The notes under the pieces: generated by a model
Told to the model about the DNA's origin: nothing
Database searches by the model: none
What the model saw: the letters and a program-made list of their open reading frames with translations, nothing else
Made by a program: the position numbers and the translations under genes
From: an uncultured Eubacteriales bacterium
Lineage (GTDB): Bacteria; Bacillota; Clostridia; Oscillospirales; Oscillospiraceae
DNA length: 15,431 bases
Direction of reading: 5' to 3'
Assembly: GCA_900554625.1 (NCBI GenBank)
Contig: USHP01000012.1
Span: 1-15,431 of the forward strand
Shown here: piece by piece, positions 1-8,062 of the stretch
Layout: each line of letters starts with the position of its first letter
Numbering within the stretch: the first letter of the stretch is position 1

Positions 1-310
1 TATCATGGATTCGTTTGACAAAGGGACAGGTTGCATCCACAATTTCAACCTTGCGGTTGTTCAGACGCTCAAATACACTCCGTGAAACGCCGTGGGAGCG
101 AATGATTACAGTATCTCCCGGTTGTGCTTGCTCTGGTGTATCGATAACGCGGATGCCCATTTTCTGAAATTTCTCTACAACATGGCGATTGTGAATAATG
201 GGTCCCAGGGTAACCACTTGCTTACCGGATTTTGCTGCCTGCTCTACAAGGTCCACTGCCCTGCTGACGCCGAAACAGAATCCTGCGCTTTTGGCAACGC
301 GGATACTCAT
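1..310 (-). CDS. ispH: 4-hydroxy-3-methylbut-2-enyl diphosphate reductase, N-terminal part (cut by window edge)
   Basis: IspH (LytB) carries out the last step of the MEP isoprenoid pathway, reducing HMBPP to IPP and DMAPP with a [4Fe-4S] cluster. The 103 visible residues begin MSIRVAKSAGFCFGV. They contain the first cluster cysteine (C12 in FCFGV), the substrate-binding histidines in GPIIHN and RSHG, and the second cluster cysteine in DATCPFV. The reading frame is open to base 1, so the C-terminal two thirds lie outside. Its ATG overlaps the TGA of cmk in an ATGA arrangement, so the two are probably translationally coupled. In some Clostridia IspH is fused to ribosomal protein S1; that cannot be judged here. 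The family assignment is nearly certain. Confidence 0.96.
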   Translation of the reverse strand, partial: MSIRVAKSAGFCFGVSRAVDLVEQAAKSGKQVVTLGPIIHNRHVVEKFQKMGIRVIDTPEQAQPGDTVIIRSHGVSRSVFERLNNRKVEIVDATCPFVKRIHD

Positions 311-987
311 TTGCCCACCTTCTTCTCCACAATCTCTTTAATGGCGGCAATTACGCCATCGATGTCCATATGAGAAGTGTCCAGTTTCACAGAATCTCGC
401 GCAGGCTTTAAGGGCGCAATTTCACGATGGGTATCCTGATAATCCCGCTGCTGGATTTCCTGCAGAATCCGGTTGTAGTCTGCCTTTTGGCCCCGCTCCA
501 GCAGTTCTTTTGTGCGGCGATTTGCCCGCACTTCTGCCGATGCCGTCAGGAAAATTTTGACCGTAGCTTTGGGCAGCACAACGGTGCCAATATCTCTGCC
601 GTCCATAATCACATTGTGCTCCAATGCTACCTGACGCTGCATATCCAGGAGCATTTCCCGGACAATTGGCTGAGCAGACACCAAGCTGGCTTTTTGAGAA
701 ATCTCCTGCGTGCGGATATCTGCTGTAACATCCATCCCGTTCATAATCATGTGCTGAACGCCGTCGTCATCGTATTCGATGCCAACAGTCAGCTCGTCGA
801 TATAGCGACTGATGCCGTCAGCATCCTTAGGACTGATGCCCCACAAATCGAAAAAATAGGCAACGGTACGATAAATAGCACCGGTATCCACATAGTAATA
901 TCCCAGTTCTTTGGCAAGACGCCGGGCAATGGTGCTCTTCCCTGCTCCGGCAGGACCATCAATGGCAATGGAGATGTATTTCGCCAT
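307..987 (-). CDS. cmk: Cytidylate kinase
   Basis: CMP/dCMP kinase transfers phosphate from ATP to CMP or dCMP in cytoplasmic pyrimidine nucleotide salvage. The 226 residues are the normal length of the bacterial Cmk family. The P-loop GPAGAGKST lies at residues 11-19, the CMP-domain motif DTGAIYRTVA follows near residue 35, and the DGRDIGTVV motif is near residue 130. AAGGA lies about 8 bases upstream of the ATG. The gene sits 27 bases after the degenerate sigma factor gene and overlaps ispH by 4 bases, as the fourth gene of the run that starts at dnaG. No anomalies are seen. Confidence 0.97.
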   Translation of the reverse strand: MAKYISIAIDGPAGAGKSTIARRLAKELGYYYVDTGAIYRTVAYFFDLWGISPKDADGISRYIDELTVGIEYDDDGVQHMIMNGMDVTADIRTQEISQKASLVSAQPIVREMLLDMQRQVALEHNVIMDGRDIGTVVLPKATVKIFLTASAEVRANRRTKELLERGQKADYNRILQEIQQRDYQDTHREIAPLKPARDSVKLDTSHMDIDGVIAAIKEIVEKKVGK

Positions 988-1014
988 ATTGCATCCTTCT
1001 TTCTGTGTACATTG

Positions 1015-2061
1015 TTATGATTCCTGTTTGTTCCGAAGCTTTGCCAGAATGGCTGCTTCTTTTTTGACAACTTCTTCTGGAGTAAGGCCAAGCTGCGTCC
1101 CGGTTTGTTCCGGTGTCAGCGGAATTCCACTCTCCAATCCGAAACGAAGTGTCAAAAGCTTTGTGTCCAAAGGATTCAGGCCGGAAAGCAGGTCCAAAAT
1201 CCGTGCCCTGCTTTGGAACTGCGCGGTATCCTCAACAGCCTGACTTTCTGCTTCGGTTTCTTCGTCTGGATCTGGCTCTTTTTTAACCTGGGCAAGCAGA
1301 CGCGCATCTTCCAGCATTTTACGGACAGACGCGGCTTCTTCTACTCCCATATGTAGCTCCAGTGCGATTTCCTCCAGGGTGGGATTTCTGCCAAACTCTT
1401 CCAGCAGGCGTTCATCTACAGCCCGGTAATCCTCCAAGGCTGTCCGCATTTTCTGACCGATTCCGTTGGCACGGGCTTGCAGCGTCACTGCTTTTGCCAT
1501 ATACAGGCGAATCCAGCGATCCCGATGATCTGCATAGTTTCCGCAACGGTAATTGCGGATCGCTTGCCATAAGCCTAAGCTGCCCTCCTGTATTAAATCC
1601 AACAGCAGAACGCCGTATCCTACATGCTCACAGGCTAACTCAACGACCCGGCTCAACCCCAATGCCGTCAGAGCCTCCATGGCAGCCTCGTCACCAGATG
1701 CACACCGCTGTGCAAGTGTATCCGTGTCAGCAAAAGCTGGCACCTGTGCTACTTCTTCCAAATACAAACGAAGCGGGTCACTCTCTTCCAATGCTGAGGG
1801 AGTAAGGCCGTTTTTGACCAATTCCATCTCCCGGCGCAAACGGACCGATGCCTCTCCGCTGCCGCCAACTCTGGGCAGGTCAGAAATATCCAGAATCATG
1901 CAGCCGGTTTCAATATCCTCTAAAGCATCGTCCAGGACCTGGTCATCTTCCTCTTCCAGCATGGCCAAAAGATGTGCTGCAGAAATCTTGTCGCCCATCT
2001 GTTTTGTAAGGCGGTATGCATCCCAGGGGCTTTCCTCAAAGGAAAATTCCAACTCATTCAT
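1015..2061 (-). CDS. Degenerate sigma-70 family protein (second sigma paralogue at the rpoD locus)
   Basis: This 348-residue protein aligns by eye with group 1 sigma factors but has lost key residues. Residues 1-94 form an acidic N-terminal extension, in the place of region 1.1. Region 1.2 is recognisable (DPLRLYLEEVAQVP, 95-108). Region 2.2, which binds core polymerase, is well kept (DLIQEGSLGLWQAI, 155-168). In regions 2.3-2.4 the YATWWIRQ promoter-melting motif is replaced by DHRDRWIR, and the RTIRIPVHM stretch by RANGIGQKM. Region 3 (NPTLEEIALEL, about 226-236) is followed by an acidic linker (261-278). Region 4 keeps LRFGLESG, but the recognition helix reads TPEEVVKKE instead of TRERVRQIE, losing the basic DNA contacts. 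I infer a protein that may bind core RNA polymerase but recognises promoters poorly or differently. Its start overlaps the preceding sigma gene by 8 bases. Confidence 0.85.
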   Translation of the reverse strand: MNELEFSFEESPWDAYRLTKQMGDKISAAHLLAMLEEEDDQVLDDALEDIETGCMILDISDLPRVGGSGEASVRLRREMELVKNGLTPSALEESDPLRLYLEEVAQVPAFADTDTLAQRCASGDEAAMEALTALGLSRVVELACEHVGYGVLLLDLIQEGSLGLWQAIRNYRCGNYADHRDRWIRLYMAKAVTLQARANGIGQKMRTALEDYRAVDERLLEEFGRNPTLEEIALELHMGVEEAASVRKMLEDARLLAQVKKEPDPDEETEAESQAVEDTAQFQSRARILDLLSGLNPLDTKLLTLRFGLESGIPLTPEQTGTQLGLTPEEVVKKEAAILAKLRNKQES

Positions 2062-2926
2062 TTAGAAAATCCTCCAATCCAAAGCTTGCACCGTTCTTTT
2101 GCAATTTTTCGATTGCCTGCCGTTCAATCTGCCGGACTCGTTCTTTGGAAATTCCCAGCATATTTCCGATTTCTTCCAAAGAATAGCAAGTTCCGTCTTC
2201 CATACCGAAGTGAAGCCGCAGAATTTTCTGCTGGCGCGCATTCAGCGTTGCCAGCAAACGGTTCAACGTCTTTTCCAATTCCTGGCGAACCAATTCTTGA
2301 TAGGGCTGAGGAGATTGGGCATCCCGAACCAGATTCCCCAGAGTTCCATCATCCTCTTCTCCCACCGCAGAATCCAAAGAGCAGACATCGGGAGACAGTT
2401 GAATCAGTTCTTCCACTTTACTTTCGGGGATTCCGCTTTTTTTCGAAATCGCTGCGATAGTTGGCTCATCTCCGGTTTCCTGACGAAGTGCAGAACGTAC
2501 AGATTCGATCTTGCGCATACGTTCTGCGGTGTGCAGAGGCACTCGAATGGTTCCGGCGTGGTTCAGAAGACATCGGGTAACGCCCTGTCGTATCCATTTG
2601 GTAGCGTAGGTTGAGAATCGATAGTCTAACGTGTAGTCAAATTTTCGGGCTGCTGCCAGCAGGCCAATGCTGCCTTCCTGAATTAGATCCAGCAAGGCAA
2701 CTCCGCGTCCTGCATATTCCCGGGCAATGGATACCACCAGACGGAGATTGGAATTAACCATTTGCCGGATGGCATCCTCATCTCCTTCTGCGCAGCGGCG
2801 GGCCAGTTCCCGTTCCTGCTCCGCTGTAAGCCGTGGAAATTTTCGAATCTCGCTGAGAAATTGCCGCACATCATCCTCGCCGGCGCTCACCGGAACCTGT
2901 GCTTGCTCTTCTAAGTGCTCTGTCAT
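2054..2926 (-). CDS. rpoD: RpoD/SigA-type sigma-70 factor lacking region 1.1
   Basis: This sigma factor directs RNA polymerase to promoters. The 290 residues contain region 1.2 (about 17-50), region 2 (52-135) with NLRLVVSIA and LLDLIQEGSIGL, region 3 (136-205), and a full region 4 (214-290) with LRLHFGMEDG, the recognition helix SKERVRQIE and the usual C-terminal LEDFLNE. It is shorter than typical primary sigmas (about 360-370) because region 1.1 is absent. In the melting motif the usual ATWWIRQ reads ATKWIRQ, and RTIRIPVH reads GTIRVPLH. The position directly after dnaG is the classic rpoD site, and the ATG overlaps the dnaG stop (ATGA). It is either this organism's primary sigma or a divergent relative occupying its locus; I lean to primary-type but cannot exclude another rpoD elsewhere. 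Confidence 0.85.
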   Translation of the reverse strand: MTEHLEEQAQVPVSAGEDDVRQFLSEIRKFPRLTAEQERELARRCAEGDEDAIRQMVNSNLRLVVSIAREYAGRGVALLDLIQEGSIGLLAAARKFDYTLDYRFSTYATKWIRQGVTRCLLNHAGTIRVPLHTAERMRKIESVRSALRQETGDEPTIAAISKKSGIPESKVEELIQLSPDVCSLDSAVGEEDDGTLGNLVRDAQSPQPYQELVRQELEKTLNRLLATLNARQQKILRLHFGMEDGTCYSLEEIGNMLGISKERVRQIERQAIEKLQKNGASFGLEDFLNE

Positions 2927-4677
2927 TCTTTATATCCTTTACGTTTTTTCAAATTCTCCCGCATGGCCATAATGTCCTCGTCGGTTTTGGCTGCTTCTGC
3001 CTGATGTTCCTGACCGATGGTGCGCAGGCAATCTTCCAGTGCGTCCTCGCTCACAGGGCCATCCTGACGCTGTAAGATTCCCGCTACATGGGACACTTCT
3101 TCCTGGGTTAAATTGCTTAGGCCACTCAGAGACACGTCATAGCCGTTCTGATATCGTTCATTCAACTGCCCATAGACCTTACCCAACAGTTCAGAAGAAA
3201 ACATATCCGGACGAAGGCTCTGTGTTTTACTAAGCAAAGCTGGCTCCCGCAGAATCAGCGCCAGCAGCATTTCTTCTGCCATTGCCGATTTCATATTGCT
3301 GTAGCGAATGCTGCGGCTTTTCGGCTGTAAGGAACGGGCCGGTGACAAATCCAGCTTCTCTTGCTGCTTCTTTTCCCGGGCAATACGGCGCTTTCGAGCA
3401 CGGTCGATTTCCAACTTCATTGCGTCCGCGCTGATTCCTGCCAGTTCAGCTACGCGTCCGCCATAGACTTCCCGCTGGACAGCGCTGCCTAATGTACCAA
3501 CCAATTCTGCTGATTCCTGTAGATACTTAACCTTCTGATCATCGTCCTGCAGGTTGTATTTTCTGGCAATGGCATTGAGCTGGTACTCTATCCGGTTAGA
3601 GGACTCTTCCAGCAGCAGCCTGAACCGGTCAGCTCCGAATTTTTTCAAAAATTCATCTGGGTCCTTGGCATCGCGCATTTGCAGGACCTTAACTTGCAAG
3701 CCTGCTTTTTCCAAGATAGGAATTGCGCGCTGGCTGGCATTTTGCCCGGCTGCATCTCCGTCGTAAATCAGCACAACCTGGTCGGTATACCGGGAGAGCA
3801 AACTGGCACCATCTTCTGTCAATGCGGTTCCCAAGGATGCTACTGCACAGTCAAAGCCATACTGGTGCAGTGTGATTGCATCCATATACCCTTCCACCAG
3901 AATCAGGTAACCAAGTTTGCTTTTCTTGGCGAGATTCAAAGCAAACAGATTCTTTCGTTTGTTAAATATCAATGTTTCGGGAGAATTCAGATATTTTGCG
4001 GCAGATTTATCTTTGTCGCTCATAATTCGTCCGCCAAATCCGATCACATTCCCTCGAACGTCAATAATCGGAAACATCAGCCTATCCCGGAACCGGTCAA
4101 AAAGGTTTCCATTTTTCCGGGATATGGTGACCAAACCGGAATCCCGAAGTTCCTGATCGGTATACCCTTTTCTGCGCAGCGTATCCACCAGAGCAGTCCA
4201 GCTTTCCGGTGCATAACCGATTCCAAATCGGGTCAGTGTTGCTTTGCTCATTCCCCGATTCAAGGCATATTGCAACGCGGAAGCTCCTATAGGCGCATAC
4301 AATTGTGCGTGAAAGAAGCGAGCAGCTTCTTTATGCAGTGCCCACAACCGTTCTTGCTGGCGATAGCGGCTCTGATACTGCTCATCCTCCGGTACTTCCA
4401 TACCTGCACGCTTGGCAAGGGCACGGACGGCATCTGGATAACTTAGCCCTTCAATTTCCATCTGAAAATTGATAACGCCGCCGCCTTTATGACAACCGAA
4501 ACAGTAATAGATACCCTTATCCGGAGACACGGAAAAAGAAGCTGTTTTTTCTCCGTGAAAAGGACACAAACCAAACAGATTGGAGCCGGAACGTTTCAGT
4601 TGTACATATTGACCGACCACATCTTCAATGGGATTTCGGGCGGTCAATTCATCCAAAAAAGCAGGTGGAAATGCCAT
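2923..4677 (-). CDS. dnaG: DNA primase
   Basis: DnaG makes RNA primers for chromosome replication and acts with the replicative helicase. The 584 residues show the CHC2 zinc-binding domain (C38, H41, C59, C62, with CPFHGEKTASF and CFGCHKGG), and the RNA-polymerase basic motif RFRDRLMFPI at 195-204 followed by GFGGR. The TOPRIM domain has the glutamate in LVEGYMD (E262) and the DGD pair (306-308). The C-terminal region (about 460-570) fits the helicase-binding domain. The length is normal for Firmicutes. The start is preceded by a purine-rich AGAGAAGA, a modest ribosome binding site. A candidate promoter lies about 65 bases upstream, so dnaG probably heads the dnaG-sigma-sigma-cmk-ispH transcript. 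Confidence 0.98.
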   Translation of the reverse strand: MAFPPAFLDELTARNPIEDVVGQYVQLKRSGSNLFGLCPFHGEKTASFSVSPDKGIYYCFGCHKGGGVINFQMEIEGLSYPDAVRALAKRAGMEVPEDEQYQSRYRQQERLWALHKEAARFFHAQLYAPIGASALQYALNRGMSKATLTRFGIGYAPESWTALVDTLRRKGYTDQELRDSGLVTISRKNGNLFDRFRDRLMFPIIDVRGNVIGFGGRIMSDKDKSAAKYLNSPETLIFNKRKNLFALNLAKKSKLGYLILVEGYMDAITLHQYGFDCAVASLGTALTEDGASLLSRYTDQVVLIYDGDAAGQNASQRAIPILEKAGLQVKVLQMRDAKDPDEFLKKFGADRFRLLLEESSNRIEYQLNAIARKYNLQDDDQKVKYLQESAELVGTLGSAVQREVYGGRVAELAGISADAMKLEIDRARKRRIAREKKQQEKLDLSPARSLQPKSRSIRYSNMKSAMAEEMLLALILREPALLSKTQSLRPDMFSSELLGKVYGQLNERYQNGYDVSLSGLSNLTQEEVSHVAGILQRQDGPVSEDALEDCLRTIGQEHQAEAAKTDEDIMAMRENLKKRKGYKE

Positions 4678-4740
4678 AGGTATCTTCTCTTTTCTTACTG
4701 AAAATCACGCTGACCAGCAATGCATGTCTTATTCGGCTGC

Positions 4741-4769
4741 ATTATAGCATATTATCCCCGGACATTCCA
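4741..4769 (-). promoter_or_regulatory. Candidate promoter for the dnaG operon
   Basis: On the minus strand a perfect TATAAT (4741-4746) preceded by TGC (extended -10) lies 17 bases from TGGAAT (4764-4769), a poor -35 with 3 of 6 matches. The -35 half lies inside the last codons of the dGTPase gene. Transcription would start near 4734, giving a leader of about 57 bases before dnaG. Read-through from the upstream genes may also contribute. Confidence 0.5.
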
Positions 4770-5765
4770 GCCCGTGGGGATAAAAATCTCCTTGTACTTG
4801 TCCACGGCATAGTTATCTGTCATACCGGCAATGTAATCGCATACAGTCCGCTCCATGCCATCAAAACTCAGCTGAGGCTGAAAATCTGCCGGCAAAGCTT
4901 CCGGGTGGGAAATGTAATACTCAAAAAGGCGCCCCAGCATTGCTTTGGCTTTGCTTTCTTCCCCCTTGGCTATAGGGTTGCGGTACACCCGTTCAAACAT
5001 AAACGACCGCAGATCTTTCAGTGCTTTGTCCACCGGAGCGGATAGACAAATATACCCGGCTTCCCGTGAGGTCCGAATTAAATCCGTGACCAAGGAATTG
5101 ATGCGCTGGCTATGGGTATTTCCCAGGACATCCGAGATTGCCCGGGGAATATCTTCGTTCGTCAGAATATTGGCTCGGATAGCATCGTCAATATCATGGT
5201 TGACATAGGCAATCTGGTCGGAACGTCGTACAACCTGCCCCTCCAGACTTTCCGGCCAACTGGCACCGGTATGCTTCAAAATGCCCATGCGTACCTCATG
5301 GGTAAGATTCAGGCCCTGACCATCCTTCTCCAGATAGTCCACTACCCGTAAGCTTTGCTCATTGTGGCGAAATGGCTTTCCTAAACAATCGGTAAGGGCT
5401 GCTTCACCGGCATGCCCGAAAGGGGTATGCCCCAAATCATGCCCCATGGCAATGGCTTCAGCCAAATCCTCATTCAGCCCCAATGCCCGGGTCATGGTAC
5501 CGGCAATCCGGGAAACTTCCAGGGTATGGGTCATGCGGGTGCGATAGTGATCCCCTTCCGGCTGCAAAAACACCTGGGTTTTGTGCATCAGACGGCGAAA
5601 TGCTTTACTATGTACAATGCGGTCGATGTCACGCTGGTAGCAGGTCCGCACGTCTTCTATGCGGGGCTCTTCATAGCGGGGGCGCCCCTGACTTCTGTCT
5701 GCAAAACAGGCCAGTGGATTCAGTCTCTTGTGTTCCTGACGCTCGATTTCTTCCCGCACTGTCAT
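4752..5765 (-). CDS. dgt: dGTPase-like HD-domain triphosphohydrolase
   Basis: Members hydrolyse dGTP or other dNTPs to the nucleoside and triphosphate and help set dNTP pools. The 337 residues match the short dGTPase-like family rather than the roughly 500-residue E. coli Dgt. HD-domain metal ligands are visible: H80 in RTRMTHTLEV, H109-D110 in MGHDLGHTPFGHAGE, and D191 in VNHDIDDAI. The N-terminal RDIDRIVHSKAFRRL motif is typical. The ATG has GGGGGAGTC just upstream, and the gene follows yigZ by 12 bases. Placement just before dnaG fits a role in nucleotide supply for replication. The exact nucleotide preference cannot be read from sequence. Confidence 0.93.
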   Translation of the reverse strand: MTVREEIERQEHKRLNPLACFADRSQGRPRYEEPRIEDVRTCYQRDIDRIVHSKAFRRLMHKTQVFLQPEGDHYRTRMTHTLEVSRIAGTMTRALGLNEDLAEAIAMGHDLGHTPFGHAGEAALTDCLGKPFRHNEQSLRVVDYLEKDGQGLNLTHEVRMGILKHTGASWPESLEGQVVRRSDQIAYVNHDIDDAIRANILTNEDIPRAISDVLGNTHSQRINSLVTDLIRTSREAGYICLSAPVDKALKDLRSFMFERVYRNPIAKGEESKAKAMLGRLFEYYISHPEALPADFQPQLSFDGMERTVCDYIAGMTDNYAVDKYKEIFIPTGWNVRG

Positions 5766-5777
5766 TCTGACTCCCCC

Positions 5778-6407
5778 TTATGCATCCACCGGAAATGCCC
5801 GGTACTCCTTCCCGATCTCCATACCTTCTACGTTACCGCTGGTCAAATCTGTCAGACGCTCAAGAAAAGGTTCGGCCTGCTGTTCCGGAAAAAGCAGCTC
5901 TAGTTCCACTTCCGAACCGAAATCCGTCTGTCGAATGATGCCGCCAAAAGCCGCGACTTCCAGCTTGACCCGTTCATAAAAGGGATACGGGCATGGTACA
6001 TAAAGAACCGTCCACACCCGCTTCATGGATTTTCCTGCGGCATCGACACCGATTTTGGCACCCTTTGTGTAAGCTCGTACCAGTCCGCCGGCACCCAGGA
6101 GAATCCCGCCGAAATACCGCGTTACTACGCACACCACGTTGAACAGGCCTTCCCGCTGCAGGACTTGAAGAATCGGCATTCCGGCGGTCCCGCCGGGTTC
6201 TCCGTCATCCGAAAAACGGACAGCACCGTCGCGAATAATATATGCCCAGCAGTTATGGGTAGCGTCGTAGTGCTGTTTTTTCATCTGCTGGATTCTGTCC
6301 AAAGCATCCGCCTCGGTTTCCACGGGCCAAACCCGTCCGATAAAGCGAGATTTTTTTTCTACAAACTCCGCTTCTCCAAATTGGGTAGGAATCAAGTATT
6401 CCTCCAA
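5778..6407 (-). CDS. yigZ: YigZ/IMPACT family protein
   Basis: This 209-residue protein belongs to the YigZ/UPF0029-IMPACT family, whose eukaryotic relatives modulate translation control; the bacterial role is poorly defined. Diagnostic stretches are KKSRFIGRV (18-26), HNCWAYII, FSDDGEPGGTAG (65-76) and VTRYFGGILLGAGGLVRAY (95-113). The rest is the C-terminal YigZ domain. No ATG is available. The first TTG (6405-6407, MEEYLIP) fits the family N-terminus best but has its Shine-Dalgarno-like GAGG only 2 bases away. An in-frame TTG four codons later has GGAGG at 5 bases. The gene begins 4 bases after the hflX stop, so it is in the hflX transcription unit. Confidence 0.93.
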   Translation of the reverse strand: MEEYLIPTQFGEAEFVEKKSRFIGRVWPVETEADALDRIQQMKKQHYDATHNCWAYIIRDGAVRFSDDGEPGGTAGMPILQVLQREGLFNVVCVVTRYFGGILLGAGGLVRAYTKGAKIGVDAAGKSMKRVWTVLYVPCPYPFYERVKLEVAAFGGIIRQTDFGSEVELELLFPEQQAEPFLERLTDLTSGNVEGMEIGKEYRAFPVDA

Positions 6408-6411
6408 AACC

Positions 6412-7680
6412 TCAGCACTCCTTCACAACGTACTCCCGCAGGCGGCCGAAAAGAATTTCATCGAGAATGGTATCCACAACAATTCCCTCAGCGGTATATT
6501 CCACGCTTTTCACCTGGGCATTGTCATGCAGCGTTTCTACCATGCCGCCCATGGAATAAGGCAGACACACCTGCACATGGTGACGGCGACGATCCAATGC
6601 AGTTTCGATAGCACGGAGCAGATCATCCATGTGGAGGCCCCGTTTGGCCGATATGGCAACGATATCGGAACCGACGGGGATGTCTTCTGAATACACCAGA
6701 TCCGCTTTGTTATAGCAGCGAAGTACCGGTGTTTCCGGCTTTGCCAGTTTGGCAATCAGCTTATCCACGACCGCTATGTGAGCTTCCAGATAGGGATCAG
6801 AAGCGTCGATCACATGCAGCAGCAAGTCTGCGTACTCCAGTTCTTCCAGGGTGGCATGGAAGGCATTGACCAGGTGATGGGGCAGCTTGGCAATGAAACC
6901 AACGGTATCCGACAGAATCACATCCAAATTGTCCGACACGTGCAGCAGCCTGGAAGTAGTATCCAAAGTATCAAACAGTCGGTTGTTTGCTGGAATACCC
7001 GCACCGGTCAGCTGGTTGAGCAGCGTGGATTTTCCGGCATTCGTGTAGCCAACAATGGCAACCACCGGAACGGAATTTTTCATACGCCGCTCCCGTTGAA
7101 TGCTGCGCACCTTCCGCACCTGCTCCAGTTCCTCTTCCAGACGATTGATCCGTTCCCGGATGTGACGCCGATCCGTTTCCAGCTTTGTTTCACCAGGTCC
7201 CCGGGTGCCGATGCCGCCGCCCTGGCGGCTCAGGCTGGCACCCATACCGGATAGGCGCGGAAGCAAATATTTATACTGGGCCAGCTCTACCTGAAGCCTG
7301 CCTTCCTTGGTTTTGGCACGCTGGGCAAAAATATCCAGAATCAAGGCGCTGCGATCCAAAACTGTAACGCCGATAATTTCCTCCAAGGCTCGAATGTTGC
7401 CGGGAGAGAGTTCGTTGTCAAAAACTACCATGGTGGAAGCTGTAGCTTCTACCAGCATTTTCACTTCCAAGGCTTTTCCTTCGCCAATAAAGCTGTGCGA
7501 ATCCGGAGTATGCCGATTCTGCAGCACCTTTCCTGTGCAGAAGCCTCCTGCCGTTTCCAGCAGCGCTTCCAATTCCTTTAAGGTAGCTTCTGTTGCGGTC
7601 TGATCCTCGGGGAAACAGTCCGCATTCAGCCCTACCAACACAGCTCGCTCCTGTACGGATTGTTCAAAATTGGATTCCAT
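6412..7680 (-). CDS. hflX: Ribosome-associated GTPase HflX
   Basis: HflX is a GTPase that binds 50S/70S ribosomes and splits or rescues stalled or heat-damaged ribosomes. From the chosen ATG the protein has 422 residues, normal for the family. The N-terminal HflX domain ends in the glycine-rich RQGGGIGTRGPGETKLETDRR stretch (152-172). It is followed by a coiled linker (173-200) and the G domain: G1 GYTNAGKST (211-219), G3 DTVGF (258-262), G4 NKAD (324-327), G5 SAK (344-346). The start at 7680 is chosen because GGAGG lies 5 bases upstream. A frame extension up to 7806 runs through the promoter and the rpmE terminator and lacks family similarity. hflX leads the yigZ-dgt cluster. Confidence 0.97.
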   Translation of the reverse strand: MESNFEQSVQERAVLVGLNADCFPEDQTATEATLKELEALLETAGGFCTGKVLQNRHTPDSHSFIGEGKALEVKMLVEATASTMVVFDNELSPGNIRALEEIIGVTVLDRSALILDIFAQRAKTKEGRLQVELAQYKYLLPRLSGMGASLSRQGGGIGTRGPGETKLETDRRHIRERINRLEEELEQVRKVRSIQRERRMKNSVPVVAIVGYTNAGKSTLLNQLTGAGIPANNRLFDTLDTTSRLLHVSDNLDVILSDTVGFIAKLPHHLVNAFHATLEELEYADLLLHVIDASDPYLEAHIAVVDKLIAKLAKPETPVLRCYNKADLVYSEDIPVGSDIVAISAKRGLHMDDLLRAIETALDRRRHHVQVCLPYSMGGMVETLHDNAQVKSVEYTAEGIVVDTILDEILFGRLREYVVKEC

Positions 7681-7728
7681 AGTACCTCCGTGACACATCC
7701 CAATAGGGACAGCAAATCTGTTTTTCCT

Positions 7729-7758
7729 AGTATACCATACATTACTTGGCAGACACAA
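7729..7758 (-). promoter_or_regulatory. Promoter of hflX
   Basis: On the minus strand, TTGTGT (7753-7758) and TATACT (7729-7734) are 18 bases apart, and TGG directly before the -10 makes an extended -10. The start would be near 7722, about 41 bases before the hflX ATG. Confidence 0.65.
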
Positions 7759-7784
7759 CTGCTTTCCCATGGAAAATTTGTAAA

Positions 7785-7823
7785 TAAATAAAAAAATCCG
7801 CACCACGTTTCCGTAGTGCGGAT
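7785..7823 (-). terminator. Intrinsic terminator of rpmE
   Basis: On the minus strand a 12-bp stem with one T-G wobble pair (ATCCGCACTACG with CGTGGTGCGGAT, 7796-7823) closes a GAAA tetraloop and runs straight into a stretch of six T. It begins 11 bases after the rpmE stop codon and isolates rpmE from hflX. Confidence 0.93.
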
Positions 7824-7833
7824 TGCAGATGTC

Positions 7834-8034
7834 TTACTTCAGGCCAAAACGCTTGTTGAAACGATCAACGCGTCCACCGGTGTCAACCAGCTTCTGCTTG
7901 CCGGTATAGAAAGGGTGGCACTTGGAGCAGATCTCAACACGAATGTCCTTCTTGGTAGAACCAGTGGTAAAGACATTGCCGCATGCACAGCGAATGGTGG
8001 TCTGTTCGTACTTGGGATGGATACCTTCCTTCAT
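7834..8034 (-). CDS. rpmE: 50S ribosomal protein L31 (zinc-binding type)
   Basis: L31 sits on the large subunit near the bridge to the 30S head. The 66 residues start [12 protein letters not shown] and carry the four zinc ligands of the C+ type: C16, C18 (RCACG), C36 and C39 ([10 protein letters not shown]), with the family ending [12 protein letters not shown]. The ribosome binding site AGAGGTGA lies about 7 bases before the ATG. The gene has its own promoter and terminator and is monocistronic. Zinc-type L31 is known in Bacteria to be exchanged for a zinc-free paralogue under zinc limitation; no paralogue is in this window. Confidence 0.98.
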   Translation of the reverse strand: MKEGIHPKYEQTTIRCACGNVFTTGSTKKDIRVEICSKCHPFYTGKQKLVDTGGRVDRFNKRFGLK

Positions 8035-8062
8035 CTTCGTTCACCTCTTTCTTATCAGTTAA

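Noticed and set aside
427..1020. Plus-strand open frames across cmk and the sigma genes (also 1362-1805, 1972-2614, 3679-4446)
   Set aside because: They mirror strongly conserved minus-strand genes and show no family motifs or ribosome binding sites.
7681..7806. Longer N-terminus for HflX starting at 7806
   Set aside because: It would translate through the hflX promoter and the rpmE terminator; the ATG at 7680 has a GGAGG site and gives the normal family length.
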